64,000 nucleotides of DNA from DTU063 sp001512695 (GCA_049658265.1 JBASOM010000021.1:14420-78419); one strand, 5' to 3'. Shown: positions 16,111-24,818, counted from the stretch's first letter. The notes: generated by a model not told the origin, from the letters alone. Program-made: numbers and translations.

Positions 16111-17073
16111 CTATACAGCCAGAGTTGAAGACCATTTACCGCACCTGTCACCCCATCTTGCCATAAGTCTCCCATCTGAAAATAGCTGTATTATTTCGCA
16201 AGCGTTAGGGCAGCCGCTGCACTCAAAGCTTTGCACTTTGTAATTTTGGAAGGCAACATCCATACCAAAAAAATTGGTACTTTTCTGCCGTGAAATTACA
16301 TGGTTAAAAGCGAGAATTGCTGCTCCTATAGCTCCCATAACGTCATGATTCTTAGGAACAAGTATTTCAGCTTGCAACTGTTCTTCAAAAGCCTTCCTGA
16401 TCCCAGCGTTTGCCGCAACACCTCCCTGAAATAGAATTAAAGGGCGGATGTCCTTACCTTTAGCCACATTTGACAGGAAATTTCTAACAAGGGCTTCACA
16501 TAATCCTCTCAATATATCTTCCGTTGCATGGCCCATTTGTTGTTTATGTATCATATCAGATTCTGCAAAAACTGCACAGCGTCCCGCTATTCTAGTGGGA
16601 TTTTTGGATTTTAAAGCGATATCACCAAACTTCTCAATTGGTATACCCAATCTCTGGGCCTGCCTGTCCAAAAATGAGCCGGTCCCTGCAGCACATACAG
16701 TGTTCATCGCAAAATCCACAACTGTTTTATTTCTAATTACTATAATCTTGGAATCTTGTCCCCCAATTTCTAAAATGGTCTGGGCTTCAGGAAAAAATTC
16801 TAGTGCTGCAGCTGCATGAGCCGTTATCTCGTTTTTTGCAATATCAGCCCCAACCAAGATAGAAGCTAATTGCCTGCCGCTGCCTGTAGTTCCCACTGCA
16901 AAAATATCTAAATTTTTAATTTCATGTTGCAGGATCTCTAATCCTTTCTTAACGGCTTGTATTGGATTACCTGCAGTGCTCAAGTAGAGCTTTTTGACAA
17001 GCCCCTTTTTTTCATTAAGTAGGACCAAGTTTGTACTTACAGAACCTACATCAATTCCCAGACAATACTGCAT
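16111..17073 (-). CDS. HgdC/BadF-type acyl-CoA dehydratase activase
   Basis: A 320-aa ASKHA-fold ATPase. GIDVGSVSTN is the phosphate-1 motif, EIGGQDSK the adenosine or phosphate-2 part, NTVCAAGTGSFLDRQ and GRCAVFAESD carry the cysteines that hold the bridging [4Fe-4S] cluster in HgdC, and FQGGVAANAG is the second phosphate motif. A C-terminal extension with CSGCPNACE and GDRCGKW is unusual in HgdC itself but occurs in this wider family. Such activases drive low-potential electron transfer to 2-hydroxyacyl-CoA dehydratases. Its partner here is the overlapping DUF2229-type gene. Confidence 0.85.
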   Translation of the reverse strand: MQYCLGIDVGSVSTNLVLLNEKKGLVKKLYLSTAGNPIQAVKKGLEILQHEIKNLDIFAVGTTGSGRQLASILVGADIAKNEITAHAAAALEFFPEAQTILEIGGQDSKIIVIRNKTVVDFAMNTVCAAGTGSFLDRQAQRLGIPIEKFGDIALKSKNPTRIAGRCAVFAESDMIHKQQMGHATEDILRGLCEALVRNFLSNVAKGKDIRPLILFQGGVAANAGIRKAFEEQLQAEILVPKNHDVMGAIGAAILAFNHVISRQKSTNFFGMDVAFQNYKVQSFECSGCPNACEIIQLFSDGRLMARWGDRCGKWSSTLAV

Positions 17074-18163
17074 TATTTTTCACCTCCCTGTTGTGGCATA
17101 GCATATCAACAAAAGCTTCTAAGCGAGTCCTGAAACCGGTCTCGGCAGAGTGTTCGTCTAAGACAATCGTCATCACAGGTATATGATGTTCCTGATTTAT
17201 GCGGGGTATGGCACTTTTTGCCACGATTTCTGGCATGCATGTAAATGGCAATAAGTGAATAACACCGTCAAAGCCCATTTTAGAAAAGTTTATTATTTGT
17301 GCTACTGACTCCTGACCGTGGCCACCTACAAAGCAATTTATATAAGGCTCTGCCAATTTAAGCATAATATTGTGGTCTTGGGACCTTATAAAGGACGGTA
17401 AAAGGTTTTCCCGAACCCAATCTGTGATGTATATATTTCTGTACACCTCTACTCCTAATTCTCCCAACTGTTTTTCAATATTTAAATTTACAAAGGGCTC
17501 AAGAACCGTGTAGATTTCCCCTACTATTCCCACTTTTACCGGAGTTAGGTTTTTAATAACACTTATATTTGAGAAAACATCATGTATTTGAGTTTCAAGC
17601 AGTGCTAGCTCTTTTTCACATTTTGCATTTAGTATTTCCTTGACAAGAGAATTATAAACTTTTTCAGTTTGCCCCTTGCATCTTTCTCTAGGCCTATATT
17701 TAAACAATTGCTTTTCTATTTCGTCAAGCAGCAGGGCTTTTTTCCACCCAATTCGTATGGCTTTGATAAGATCCTTTACACCGTTATTGTTTCTATTGGT
17801 GATCAATCTAATTTTATTAAGCAAATCAATAAAATTGCCCTGGGGAGGTTCTAAAATAATCATTTCAAAATTAAAACCTAGGTCTTTTAAAATTTCCTTT
17901 TGCACCTCTCCGTAGTATCCAAATCTACATGGGCCAACACCGCCTGCCATCACAATTGTGTCTGCTCCTTTTTCAAGGGCTTCAATAAAATTGCCAATAT
18001 TTATCTTCAAGGGCAGGCACGCAAACTCCGGAGAGTAGGCAACGCCTAATTCAAGGGTTTTTTTGCTGCAAGGAGGAGGAAGTATAACCTCACATCCCAA
18101 GCTTTCAAATATGGTTTTTAGCGGTATATATATATTACCCATGTGCGGAAAGGTTATCTTCAA
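17051..18163 (-). CDS. DUF2229 / HgdB-like iron-sulfur protein (activase partner)
   Basis: This 370-aa protein is related to the C-terminal part of large CoA-substrate-specific activases and to HgdB/HgdC-type dehydratase components. Cysteines occur in conserved-looking contexts: EFACLPLKINIGN, GVGPCRFGYYGE and LLPFTCMPEIVAKS, suitable for an Fe-S cluster. The end DEHSAETGFRTRLEAF is shared with the upstream gene, so the two are paralogues. The TTG start overlaps the neighbour by 29 bases, and the gene overlaps the activase by 23. No HgdA/B dehydratase subunit is in the window, so the reaction is unknown. Confidence 0.75.
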   Translation of the reverse strand: MKITFPHMGNIYIPLKTIFESLGCEVILPPPCSKKTLELGVAYSPEFACLPLKINIGNFIEALEKGADTIVMAGGVGPCRFGYYGEVQKEILKDLGFNFEMIILEPPQGNFIDLLNKIRLITNRNNNGVKDLIKAIRIGWKKALLLDEIEKQLFKYRPRERCKGQTEKVYNSLVKEILNAKCEKELALLETQIHDVFSNISVIKNLTPVKVGIVGEIYTVLEPFVNLNIEKQLGELGVEVYRNIYITDWVRENLLPSFIRSQDHNIMLKLAEPYINCFVGGHGQESVAQIINFSKMGFDGVIHLLPFTCMPEIVAKSAIPRINQEHHIPVMTIVLDEHSAETGFRTRLEAFVDMLCHNREVKNNAVLSGN

Positions 18164-19139
18164 GGTATTTCCTTCCTTCCAAAACGTCTAAAAATGCCTC
18201 AATTCTTGTGTTGAAACCGGATTCCCCAGCATGTTCATCTAAATTTAAATACAAAATAGGAACCTTGTATTGTTTTTTTGTCTTTTTTTCTAATATTTCT
18301 CCTACCAGGGAATCCGGTCCACAGCCAAACGATGCCACGTGGATAACACCGTCTACTTTACTGTTTTCCAAATAATAAAAAGCTGTCCCAAGTGTCTTTT
18401 CCCCTAATGTCCAAAACATATCCTTTGATAGCTGTTTACTACCTATCGTTATATATTTTTTTTCAACCATCTCGGTCGTTATAAGATCTATTTTATTTTT
18501 GCGTAATTTCCTAATGAGACCCATACTTATATAATCGTCATATATATTGTAATTATGCCCCAACAAAAGTACTTTTATATTGTTTGTGTGTTTTTTTAAT
18601 AGTTGACTTTCTAGAATGAAATTTTGTTTTTTGTCAAAAAGCTCTTGAGGAGTTGCCAACTTTTTAATCAATAAGTCTTCAAATTTCATCTGAGCTTTTA
18701 TTGCTTTGTAATAGGCTAATAATATTCGACTTCGGTTTATTTTTAAAATTTTACCTAAATTTAAAACATGATTTAACATATTGTATTTACCTTTATAAAG
18801 ATTCAACTCCGTATCTAAAACCCGAGAAATGTCCGGTATGCTGTTTCTTATCATGTCGGGAAGGCCCAAAAACTTGGGACAAATATATTTCCTAGGCTCT
18901 ATGCTAATAACTCTTGGCACAAAAATCATGTCAACTTTATCCTTCAAGACAGCAATGTGGCCATGATATACTTTAATCGGCAAGCAGGCATCATCCACAC
19001 AAAGCTTTGTACCTTGCTCAAGAATCTCTTTATTTGTAGGTGGAGATAGAACCACCTCAAATCTCAAAACCTCAAAAAGAGTTTTCCAAAATGGAAAATA
19101 TTGATAATAAAACAAGGCTCTCGGAATACCTATGCGCAA
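18135..19139 (-). CDS. DUF2229 family protein, second activase partner
   Basis: This 334-aa paralogue of the neighbouring gene starts MRIGIPRALFYYQYFPFW, the standard opening of DUF2229 (acyl-CoA dehydratase activase-related) proteins. Cysteines appear in CVDDACLPIK, YICPKFLG and ASFGCGPDSL; the C-terminal DEHAGESGFNTRIEAF motif is conserved. TTG start with AGGGGG upstream. With the two downstream genes it recreates, in three pieces, the large multidomain activase found as one chain in other anaerobes. That reading is inference. Confidence 0.75.
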   Translation of the reverse strand: MRIGIPRALFYYQYFPFWKTLFEVLRFEVVLSPPTNKEILEQGTKLCVDDACLPIKVYHGHIAVLKDKVDMIFVPRVISIEPRKYICPKFLGLPDMIRNSIPDISRVLDTELNLYKGKYNMLNHVLNLGKILKINRSRILLAYYKAIKAQMKFEDLLIKKLATPQELFDKKQNFILESQLLKKHTNNIKVLLLGHNYNIYDDYISMGLIRKLRKNKIDLITTEMVEKKYITIGSKQLSKDMFWTLGEKTLGTAFYYLENSKVDGVIHVASFGCGPDSLVGEILEKKTKKQYKVPILYLNLDEHAGESGFNTRIEAFLDVLEGRKYLEDNLSAHG

Positions 19140-19159
19140 ATTATTTCCCCCTGAACGCT

Positions 19160-19540
19160 TTAGCTTTGTCTGTTAATCAGCAAAAATATAATCAAAATGC
19201 GGCATAAGGCCGTTTTTATCATTAGAACAGGCAAAGGTCTTTTATACGTCGATATGGGATTTATCAAGTCGATCCACGGGATTTTATCTTTCTTGTGAAG
19301 GCCTAGACCCAATAACAAAAAAAACAAGGGGCCTAGCAACATAATTAGAATGTTGTCAGGGAAAATAGTTATTGTGGTAAAAATTCCCCCGGCAATAACT
19401 TCTGTAATTCGTGACTCAAGAACCATAGAAATTAAAAGGGTAAAAGTCGACTCAAAGAAACTTAATAGCAATACCACAAACCAATATCTGATGCTCACGA
19501 TTATTACAGTTAGAAGAACACCTATTAAATCAACAAACAT
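19160..19540 (-). CDS. Small integral membrane protein after spoVAE, unknown
   Basis: A 126-aa very hydrophobic protein with three or four membrane segments (about residues 2-22, 24-40, 62-80 and 105-120). I do not recognise it. It starts ten bases after spoVAE, with GGGAG six bases before ATG, so it is probably the last gene of the spoVA operon and could be expressed in the forespore. SpoVAEa and SpoVAF do not look like this. Confidence 0.6.
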   Translation of the reverse strand: MFVDLIGVLLTVIIVSIRYWFVVLLLSFFESTFTLLISMVLESRITEVIAGGIFTTITIFPDNILIMLLGPLFFLLLGLGLHKKDKIPWIDLINPISTYKRPLPVLMIKTALCRILIIFLLINRQS

Positions 19541-19550
19541 CCTTATCTCC

Positions 19551-19904
19551 CTATTTAGACTTGGGGTTGAAAAGTAATGCCATCAAAAATCCAAAAACTA
19601 TTGCCGCTGTAATTCCTCCTGCAGCAGACTTCAGGGCTCCGGTAAATACTCCAAGGAGTCCATATTGATCTACTTCTTGAATAACTCCAGTTACGAGATT
19701 GTGACCGAACCCTGTAATCGGTATTGTTGCCCCGGCCTTCCCGACATCAACTAAATGTTGGTACAGGCCTAAACCGCTGAGGATGGCGCCCAATGTTACA
19801 AAGATGACAAGTATATGTGCCGGGAAAAGCTTTGTCGTATCCATCAGTATTTGACCTATTAAACATATAAATCCTCCAACAATAAATGCCATTACAAAAT
19901 CCAT
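19551..19904 (-). CDS. spoVAE: Stage V sporulation protein AE (SpoVAEb type)
   Basis: A 117-aa membrane protein with four hydrophobic segments. The conserved GFICLIGQ, GAILSGLGLYQHLVDVGKAGATIPITGFG and GGITAAIVFGFL segments are typical. SpoVA proteins form the spore inner-membrane channel for dipicolinic acid. It shares sequence with SpoVAC further upstream. GGGAG before ATG. Confidence 0.95.
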   Translation of the reverse strand: MDFVMAFIVGGFICLIGQILMDTTKLFPAHILVIFVTLGAILSGLGLYQHLVDVGKAGATIPITGFGHNLVTGVIQEVDQYGLLGVFTGALKSAAGGITAAIVFGFLMALLFNPKSK

Positions 19905-19919
19905 TGATATCTCCCGTAC

Positions 19920-20924
19920 TCACAGATTTTCTAAAGCAATTGCATGGGCAATACAGGGTATGGTCTCTCCCTGCTGACTGCTGGTGGTGCTGAGCAAGGC
20001 ACCGGTAGCGACTAACAGCACCCTGTTGTATTTTCCTCTTATCATTTCTTTATATACATAACCGCACGTGACTACAGCGGCACAGGCACAGCCGCTTGCT
20101 CCCGCATGGACATCCTGCTCTGGGTAAAATATCAAAACTCCACAATCGGTGTACTTATTTGATATGTCGTAGCCCTTTTGCCTTAAAAGTTCTTCTGCTA
20201 TGTCCTTGCCTATGCTTCCTAAGTCACCTGTCAAAATTAAATCATAATCGTCAGGTGTCTTACCTGTATCTTCAAAATGCCTCACTATAGTATCGACAGC
20301 CGCAGGTGCCATTGCAGTGCCCATATCATTCGGATCAGCCTCGCCCATATCTATTACTTTACCGACAGTTGCCCGAGTGATCCTGGGATTATGTGCTTTT
20401 GCTGATAAAACCATTGCTCCTGCTCCTGTGACCGTCCACTGAGATGTTGGCTTTCTTTGATTCCCCAACTCTAAGGGAAATCTAAATTGTCGTTCCGCAG
20501 TGCAAAAATGACTGGATACTGCTGCCACAACATTTTCGCCGAAATCTCCGTCTATGATCATAGCGCCTATTATTGCTCCCTGAGCAATTGTGGAACAAGC
20601 GCCGTAAATGCCCAAAAAGGGCAAGCCCAGTTCACGAGCAGCAAAGCCTGCTGAAATGATCTGGTTTAATAAATCTCCTGCTATGAAATAATCTATTTTA
20701 GCTGTAGGCACTTTGCTGTTTTTAATAGCCATTTCAACTGACTCTTTTAAGATTTTTGTCTCTGCTTTTTCCCAACTCCTTTCTTGATAGATACTGTCTT
20801 TTAAAATCAAATCGTAATAATCTTTGAAGCGGCCCTGACCTTCTTTGGGCCCGACTATAGTTGCAGTTCCTATGATAGAAGGAGCTTTTTCAAATTGTAC
20901 TGTTTGTCTGCCAAGCTTTTTCAT
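19920..20924 (-). CDS. spoVAD: Stage V sporulation protein AD
   Basis: A 334-aa soluble protein with a thiolase/ketoacyl-synthase fold, starting MKKLGRQTVQFEKAPSI. GIYGACSTIAQG and ASGCACAAVV are family motifs. SpoVAD binds dipicolinic acid and associates with the SpoVA channel. It is followed by spoVAE at 16 bases. Confidence 0.97.
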   Translation of the reverse strand: MKKLGRQTVQFEKAPSIIGTATIVGPKEGQGRFKDYYDLILKDSIYQERSWEKAETKILKESVEMAIKNSKVPTAKIDYFIAGDLLNQIISAGFAARELGLPFLGIYGACSTIAQGAIIGAMIIDGDFGENVVAAVSSHFCTAERQFRFPLELGNQRKPTSQWTVTGAGAMVLSAKAHNPRITRATVGKVIDMGEADPNDMGTAMAPAAVDTIVRHFEDTGKTPDDYDLILTGDLGSIGKDIAEELLRQKGYDISNKYTDCGVLIFYPEQDVHAGASGCACAAVVTCGYVYKEMIRGKYNRVLLVATGALLSTTSSQQGETIPCIAHAIALENL

Positions 20925-20961
20925 GCTTCGAATCTTCCTTTTAGATGCTAAAGTGCATACA

Positions 20962-21414
20962 CTATAACATGTGTAATAAATAGTATATTAAACCTATTAT
21001 GGTTGCGGATGTAATACCGTACACGAGTACAGGCCCCGCTACAACAAACATTTTTGCTGCAACACCGAATACATAGCCTTCTCTCTTAAATTCCATGGCA
21101 GGAGAAACAATGGAGTTAGCAAAGCCGGTAATTGGAACTATGGAACCTGCACCGGCATATTTGCCTAATTTATCATAAACTCCAGTCCCCGTTAAAAAAG
21201 CTCCAAAAAAAATCATTATGATTGAGGTTGGTCCTGCAGCCTGACTAGGCGTAAGCCCTTTGGCAATGAAAAAACTCAAAAAAACTTGACCAATTACACA
21301 GATTGTTCCTCCCACGACAAATGCCATGGTCATGTTTTTTAACAGGGGCGGCTTTGGCCTTTTGCTTTTTGAAAACTTCTTATAATCTTGTTGCTCCTTT
21401 GTAAGAACTGGCAT
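20962..21414 (-). CDS. spoVAC: Stage V sporulation protein AC
   Basis: A 150-aa membrane protein with a basic N-terminus (KKFSKSKRPKPP) and four hydrophobic segments; FVVGGTICVIGQ, GVYDKLGKYAGAGSIVPITGFANS are typical of SpoVAC. It is the mechanosensitive channel component for dipicolinic acid. It is the first spoVA gene here; spoVAA and spoVAB are absent from this position. Confidence 0.95.
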   Translation of the reverse strand: MPVLTKEQQDYKKFSKSKRPKPPLLKNMTMAFVVGGTICVIGQVFLSFFIAKGLTPSQAAGPTSIIMIFFGAFLTGTGVYDKLGKYAGAGSIVPITGFANSIVSPAMEFKREGYVFGVAAKMFVVAGPVLVYGITSATIIGLIYYLLHML

Positions 21415-21443
21415 TGAATCACCCTGCTACATTAAATTAGTTT

Positions 21444-21470
21444 AAAACGAGCACCGTCTGTGCCCGTTTT
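21444..21470 (-). terminator. Terminator after dodecin gene
   Basis: AAAACG-a-GCAC / GTGC-c-CGTTTT hairpin with one mismatch, two bases after the dodecin stop; T-rich flank on the minus strand. It separates dodecin from spoVAC, which then needs its own promoter or readthrough. Confidence 0.6.
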
Positions 21471-21471
21471 G

Positions 21472-21678
21472 CTAGCTTGTGCCATCAACCTTGAAGGCTA
21501 TCTTTACATTTGCCTTGTATTCTACGATATTTCCATCCTTGACATTGGCTGTATTGTTTAAAACCTCAACGCCGGTTATGTTTCTTATTGTCTTGCTGGC
21601 GTCCTTTACTGCATTTTGTACTGCTTCTTGCCAACCACTTTTCGATTCTCCCACTAATTCTATAACCTTTACCGTCAT
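21472..21678 (-). CDS. Dodecin family flavin-binding protein
   Basis: A 68-aa protein with the dodecin pattern: VKVIELVGESKSGWQEAVQNAVKDA, then TVR-like beta strands ending in YKANVKIAFKV. Dodecins form hollow dodecamers that bind riboflavin or other flavins for storage. AGGGGG before ATG. It sits between sigF and spoVAC, which is uncommon and hints at a spore role. Confidence 0.9.
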   Translation of the reverse strand: MTVKVIELVGESKSGWQEAVQNAVKDASKTIRNITGVEVLNNTANVKDGNIVEYKANVKIAFKVDGTS

Positions 21679-21720
21679 ATGATGTCCCCCTACTCCATAC
21701 TTATTGTTCTATAAATTATT

Positions 21721-21876
21721 CTATCCAATAACAGAACATTTATTCTGTTGTAGAAGCACTAGCTTTGCGCTTTTTGGTATTCTGTTATTCATAGTGTTCT
21801 TGTAGAAAAAAGCTCCTACAGCGACCATAAAAAGCAATGCAATTATTACAATCAGTTTTCTCTTGATATTAATCAC
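21721..21876 (-). CDS. 51-aa single-span membrane peptide, hypothetical
   Basis: A short open frame with a GTG start and GGGAGG eight bases upstream. The product begins MINIKRKLIVIIALLF, a positive N-terminus then one hydrophobic span (about residues 8-25), followed by a basic tail with no known motif. It lies between the sigF terminator and dodecin. Upstream, GTATA followed by ACAATAATA resembles a forespore-type promoter, and TTGTAC/TAATAT could be sigma A; neither is strong. The open frame, ribosome binding site and hydrophobic span together make it believable. Confidence 0.55.
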   Translation of the reverse strand: MINIKRKLIVIIALLFMVAVGAFFYKNTMNNRIPKSAKLVLLQQNKCSVIG

Positions 21877-21935
21877 CAGGATTACCTCCCAATGAATATT
21901 ATTGTTATATTAGCAATCTTTTATACCTGTACAAA

Positions 21936-21958
21936 TAAAAAAAGCCTAATCTAGGCTT
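21936..21958 (-). terminator. Terminator after sigF
   Basis: AAGCCTA / TAGGCTT hairpin with a 3-base loop followed by seven T on the minus strand. It overlaps the sigF stop codon. Confidence 0.85.
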
Positions 21959-22679
21959 GAGACAATAAGTCCTTCACTTTGACAAGTATCTTTCTTTCCA
22001 ATCTTGATACCTGCACCTGAGTCATGTTTAAAATTTTAGCGACCTCTACTTGTGTCATGTCTTTAAAATATCTAAGGATTATAATTCTACGCTCGTTTTT
22101 ATTAAGTTTTGACAGAGCTTCTTTCAACGCTATTCTGTCAAACAAAATGTTTTGCCCCTGTTCCTTTTCATCAATTTGGTCGATTAAATAAATAGGGGAA
22201 CCATCATCTTGATACATCACTTCATTTAAAGAAAGTAGCGATTGAGATGCTTCCATGGCCATTATAAGTTCTTCCACAGGAACACCCATTTCAGCGGAAA
22301 GCTCTTTTATCGTAGGTTCCCTTTCCAACGTATTCGTAAGCTCTTCCTTCGTTTTTTGAATTTTATAAGCAAGCTCTTTCAAAGAACGAGCTACTCGTAC
22401 GGGGGCATCATCGCGTATGTACCTTCGAATTTCACCCATTATCATAGGGACAGCATAAGTCGAAAATTTGACATCATATGAGAAATCAAATTTTTCAATT
22501 GCCTTGAGCAAGCCGATACTGCCAACTTGAAATAAATCCTCCAGCTCATAGCCTCTGTTATTGAATTTCTTTACTATGCTCCAAACCAAACCCAGGTTAA
22601 GGGACACCAGCTTATCTTTTGCCTCTTTGTCACCCCTTTTTGCCTTTTTTAAAAGCTCAATTGTATTTTCAAAGCCCAT
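21951..22679 (-). CDS. sigF: Sporulation sigma factor F
   Basis: A 242-aa sigma-70 family factor. Region 2 has LEDLFQVGSIGLLKAIEKFD and FSTYAVPMIMGEIRRYIRDD; region 4.2 has NMTQVQVSRLERKIL. It is the first forespore-specific sigma factor, held inactive by SpoIIAB. It is the last gene of the spoIIA operon and starts six bases after spoIIAB. Confidence 0.97.
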   Translation of the reverse strand: MGFENTIELLKKAKRGDKEAKDKLVSLNLGLVWSIVKKFNNRGYELEDLFQVGSIGLLKAIEKFDFSYDVKFSTYAVPMIMGEIRRYIRDDAPVRVARSLKELAYKIQKTKEELTNTLEREPTIKELSAEMGVPVEELIMAMEASQSLLSLNEVMYQDDGSPIYLIDQIDEKEQGQNILFDRIALKEALSKLNKNERRIIILRYFKDMTQVEVAKILNMTQVQVSRLERKILVKVKDLLSQA

Positions 22680-22684
22680 GAGTT

Positions 22685-23128
22685 TTACCTCGCCGTGTCC
22701 ATGCCTTTATTAATGTTTTTGACCATCGTAACAATCGTTCCCTCACCCGGAGCAGACTCAACCCTTAATTCATCCATAAAGTCTTCCATTATTGTAAAAC
22801 CCATTCCGGACCTTTCTTGTTCTGGCTTTGAGGTCCACAGTGGTTGACGCGCCTTTTCTATATCTTCAATGCCTTTTCCCCAATCCTGAACTGTTATGAC
22901 GATTCTATCTTCGTACAATTTTGAACTAATTCTTATAATGCCGCTTGTATCTTCATAGCCATGAATTATAGAATTTGTTACAGCTTCAGAAACCGCTGTT
23001 TTTATATCCGCCAGTTCATCTAAAGTTAGATCAAGCTGTGATGCGAAGGCTGCTACCACAACCCTAGCAAAGGACTCATTTTCGGACTTGCTTACAAAAT
23101 CCAGTTGCATCTCATTTAAAGCTGTCAC
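22685..23128 (-). CDS. spoIIAB: Anti-sigma F factor / SpoIIAA kinase
   Basis: A 147-aa GHKL-fold kinase: SEAVTNSIIHGYE (N box), DWGKGIEDIEKA (G1) and ERSGMGFTIMEDFMD (G2). It binds SigF and phosphorylates SpoIIAA. The GTG start with AAGGGG gives MTALNEM; a second methionine at residue 7 is less well spaced. Confidence 0.97.
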   Translation of the reverse strand: MTALNEMQLDFVSKSENESFARVVVAAFASQLDLTLDELADIKTAVSEAVTNSIIHGYEDTSGIIRISSKLYEDRIVITVQDWGKGIEDIEKARQPLWTSKPEQERSGMGFTIMEDFMDELRVESAPGEGTIVTMVKNINKGMDTAR

Positions 23129-23139
23129 AATATCACCCC

Positions 23140-23478
23140 TTATAATTTGTCTATAGCCTCTCTTTCATTGTTAAAACAACTGACAAGAGTAAAAAGACCG
23201 GACATTTGAAAAATCCTTTTTATTTTTGGAGTAATGTTTACAACTCCAATTCTCCCTCCAATTTTTTGAAGTTTTCTATAACGACCAATAATCATACCTA
23301 CGCCGGAGCTGTCCATAAAAGTAACATCTTTAAAATTAAACAGGATTTTTATTAGCTTATGCTTTTCTATGTAATTATCTACATCTTCTTTAATCACAAG
23401 TGTTGCGTGATGATCTATTTCTCCTTTTAAATTAACTTTTATTATATCTCGATTTAAAATCTCAATATTTACATCCAT
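23140..23478 (-). CDS. spoIIAA: Anti-anti-sigma factor SpoIIAA
   Basis: A 112-aa STAS-domain protein. VTFMDSSGVGMIIGRY carries the serine phosphorylated by SpoIIAB. Unphosphorylated SpoIIAA releases SigF in the forespore. It starts the operon downstream of a sigma-H-type promoter. Confidence 0.97.
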   Translation of the reverse strand: MDVNIEILNRDIIKVNLKGEIDHHATLVIKEDVDNYIEKHKLIKILFNFKDVTFMDSSGVGMIIGRYRKLQKIGGRIGVVNITPKIKRIFQMSGLFTLVSCFNNEREAIDKL

Positions 23479-23504
23479 GTTCCACCCCCCTTGTCTATTA
23501 AAAT

Positions 23505-23530
23505 AATTCGATGAACAGGAGTAATATCCT
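23505..23530 (-). promoter_or_regulatory. Sigma-H-type promoter of the spoIIA operon
   Basis: AGGATATT and GAATT separated by 13 bases, 27 bases upstream of spoIIAA. The same spacing occurs in front of spo0A in this window. No clear 0A box is present next to it. Confidence 0.65.
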
Positions 23531-23570
23531 GCTAATTAGTTCCATATTTTACATATTCTTCTTAACCTAA

Positions 23571-23600
23571 AAAAGACTTCCCAGCTAAGGAAGTCTTTTA
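23571..23600 (-). terminator. Terminator after dacF
   Basis: AAAAGACTTCC / GGAAGTCTTTT stem with a 7-base loop and T-rich flank on the minus strand. It separates dacF from spoIIAA, so dacF probably has its own transcript. Confidence 0.85.
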
Positions 23601-23632
23601 TGCCACCATGACGCCCTTTATATTGAAACTCA

Positions 23633-24796
23633 TTAAAAACTCAGCCATTTACCAAATACTCTTTTTAATAGCTCTAAAAAACCTGCTTTCATTACATCTT
23701 CAGATATAACCAAATCTATTTGTTTTACGGCCTTGCCGTTTTGTTCAACCGTAAGGGTCCCCACTGCCTGATTTTTGTTTAAAGGTGCAAACAATTTTTC
23801 CGGAACATCAATTTTGGTGCTGATATGTTCTTCCCTGCCCTTTTCAATCAAAATACTGACATCTTCAGTCACTATGACATTTACTTCATTTATATGGCCT
23901 TTTTCAACCGGTATTGTTTTTTGTACCATGCCTTTTTCTACTACTTTGATCGAATCATAATGGCCGAATCCGTAATCAAGAAGCTTTACTGTATCCTCAA
24001 ATCGCTGATTACTGCTTTGTGCATTTAAAACTACTGATATCAATCTAAAGTCTCCTCTTTTGGCGGTGCCGGCAAAACAATGGCCGGCTTTACTATGATA
24101 ACCGGTTTTTAAGCCATCAACACCTTCGTATTTGCCCAATAGCTTATTAGTGTTTGCCAACATCGTGGCATCCCTCTTTTTATCAGTGTGTTCGAGATAA
24201 TCCATCCAAATTGTTGACCATTTGAAAAACATGGGATATTTCACTAACTCTCTGGACATCAGTGCGATGTCGTATGCCGTGGTGTAGTGCTCTGGATCCG
24301 ACAATCCGTGGGGATTTGTAAAGTTACTGTTTGTCATCCCCAATTCTTTTGCCTTGTCATTCATAAGCTTGACAAACCCTTCAACACTGCCGCCTATATA
24401 CTCTGCTACTGCCGTTGATGCATCATTTGCTGAAGCTACTACAATACACTTCAGGAGGTTTTCAAGGCTTTGTTCCTCCCCCGGACCTAGAAACACCTGG
24501 CTGCCTCCAGTTTTCCATGCCCTTTCGCTTACTCTCACGATATCAGAAAGATTGACCTTTCCCGATTCAATAGCTTCAAAAGCTATGATAAGTGTCATGA
24601 TCTTTGTAATACTGGCTGGTTCCATTTTTTCATGGGGATTTTTTTCAAAGAGAATCGTTCCTGTACCTGCATCCATCAAAGTAGCAGAAGATGAACTTAT
24701 ATCTACCAGCGTTTGGGCTACAGCTGGTTTGATTATAAAAATCATAAGAAGAGAAATCAGTAATATTGTAACCAGCTTTTTTTTATAACCGGTCAT
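23633..24796 (-). CDS. dacF: D-alanyl-D-alanine carboxypeptidase DacF
   Basis: A 387-aa low-molecular-mass PBP: signal peptide to about residue 28, PASITK (SxxK), VASAND (SxN), LKTGYHS (KTG), then the PBP5 C-terminal domain. It is directly upstream of spoIIAA-spoIIAB-sigF, the classical dacF position. In Bacillus it is made in the forespore and helps adjust cortex cross-linking. It is similar to the product at 8922. Confidence 0.95.
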   Translation of the reverse strand: MTGYKKKLVTILLISLLMIFIIKPAVAQTLVDISSSSATLMDAGTGTILFEKNPHEKMEPASITKIMTLIIAFEAIESGKVNLSDIVRVSERAWKTGGSQVFLGPGEEQSLENLLKCIVVASANDASTAVAEYIGGSVEGFVKLMNDKAKELGMTNSNFTNPHGLSDPEHYTTAYDIALMSRELVKYPMFFKWSTIWMDYLEHTDKKRDATMLANTNKLLGKYEGVDGLKTGYHSKAGHCFAGTAKRGDFRLISVVLNAQSSNQRFEDTVKLLDYGFGHYDSIKVVEKGMVQKTIPVEKGHINEVNVIVTEDVSILIEKGREEHISTKIDVPEKLFAPLNKNQAVGTLTVEQNGKAVKQIDLVISEDVMKAGFLELLKRVFGKWLSF

Positions 24797-24818
24797 TGAT
24801 TATTCCTCCCTTCTTATG

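Noticed and set aside
24354..24788. Plus-strand ORF of 144 codons
   Set aside because: It is fully antisense to dacF, whose catalytic motifs are clear.
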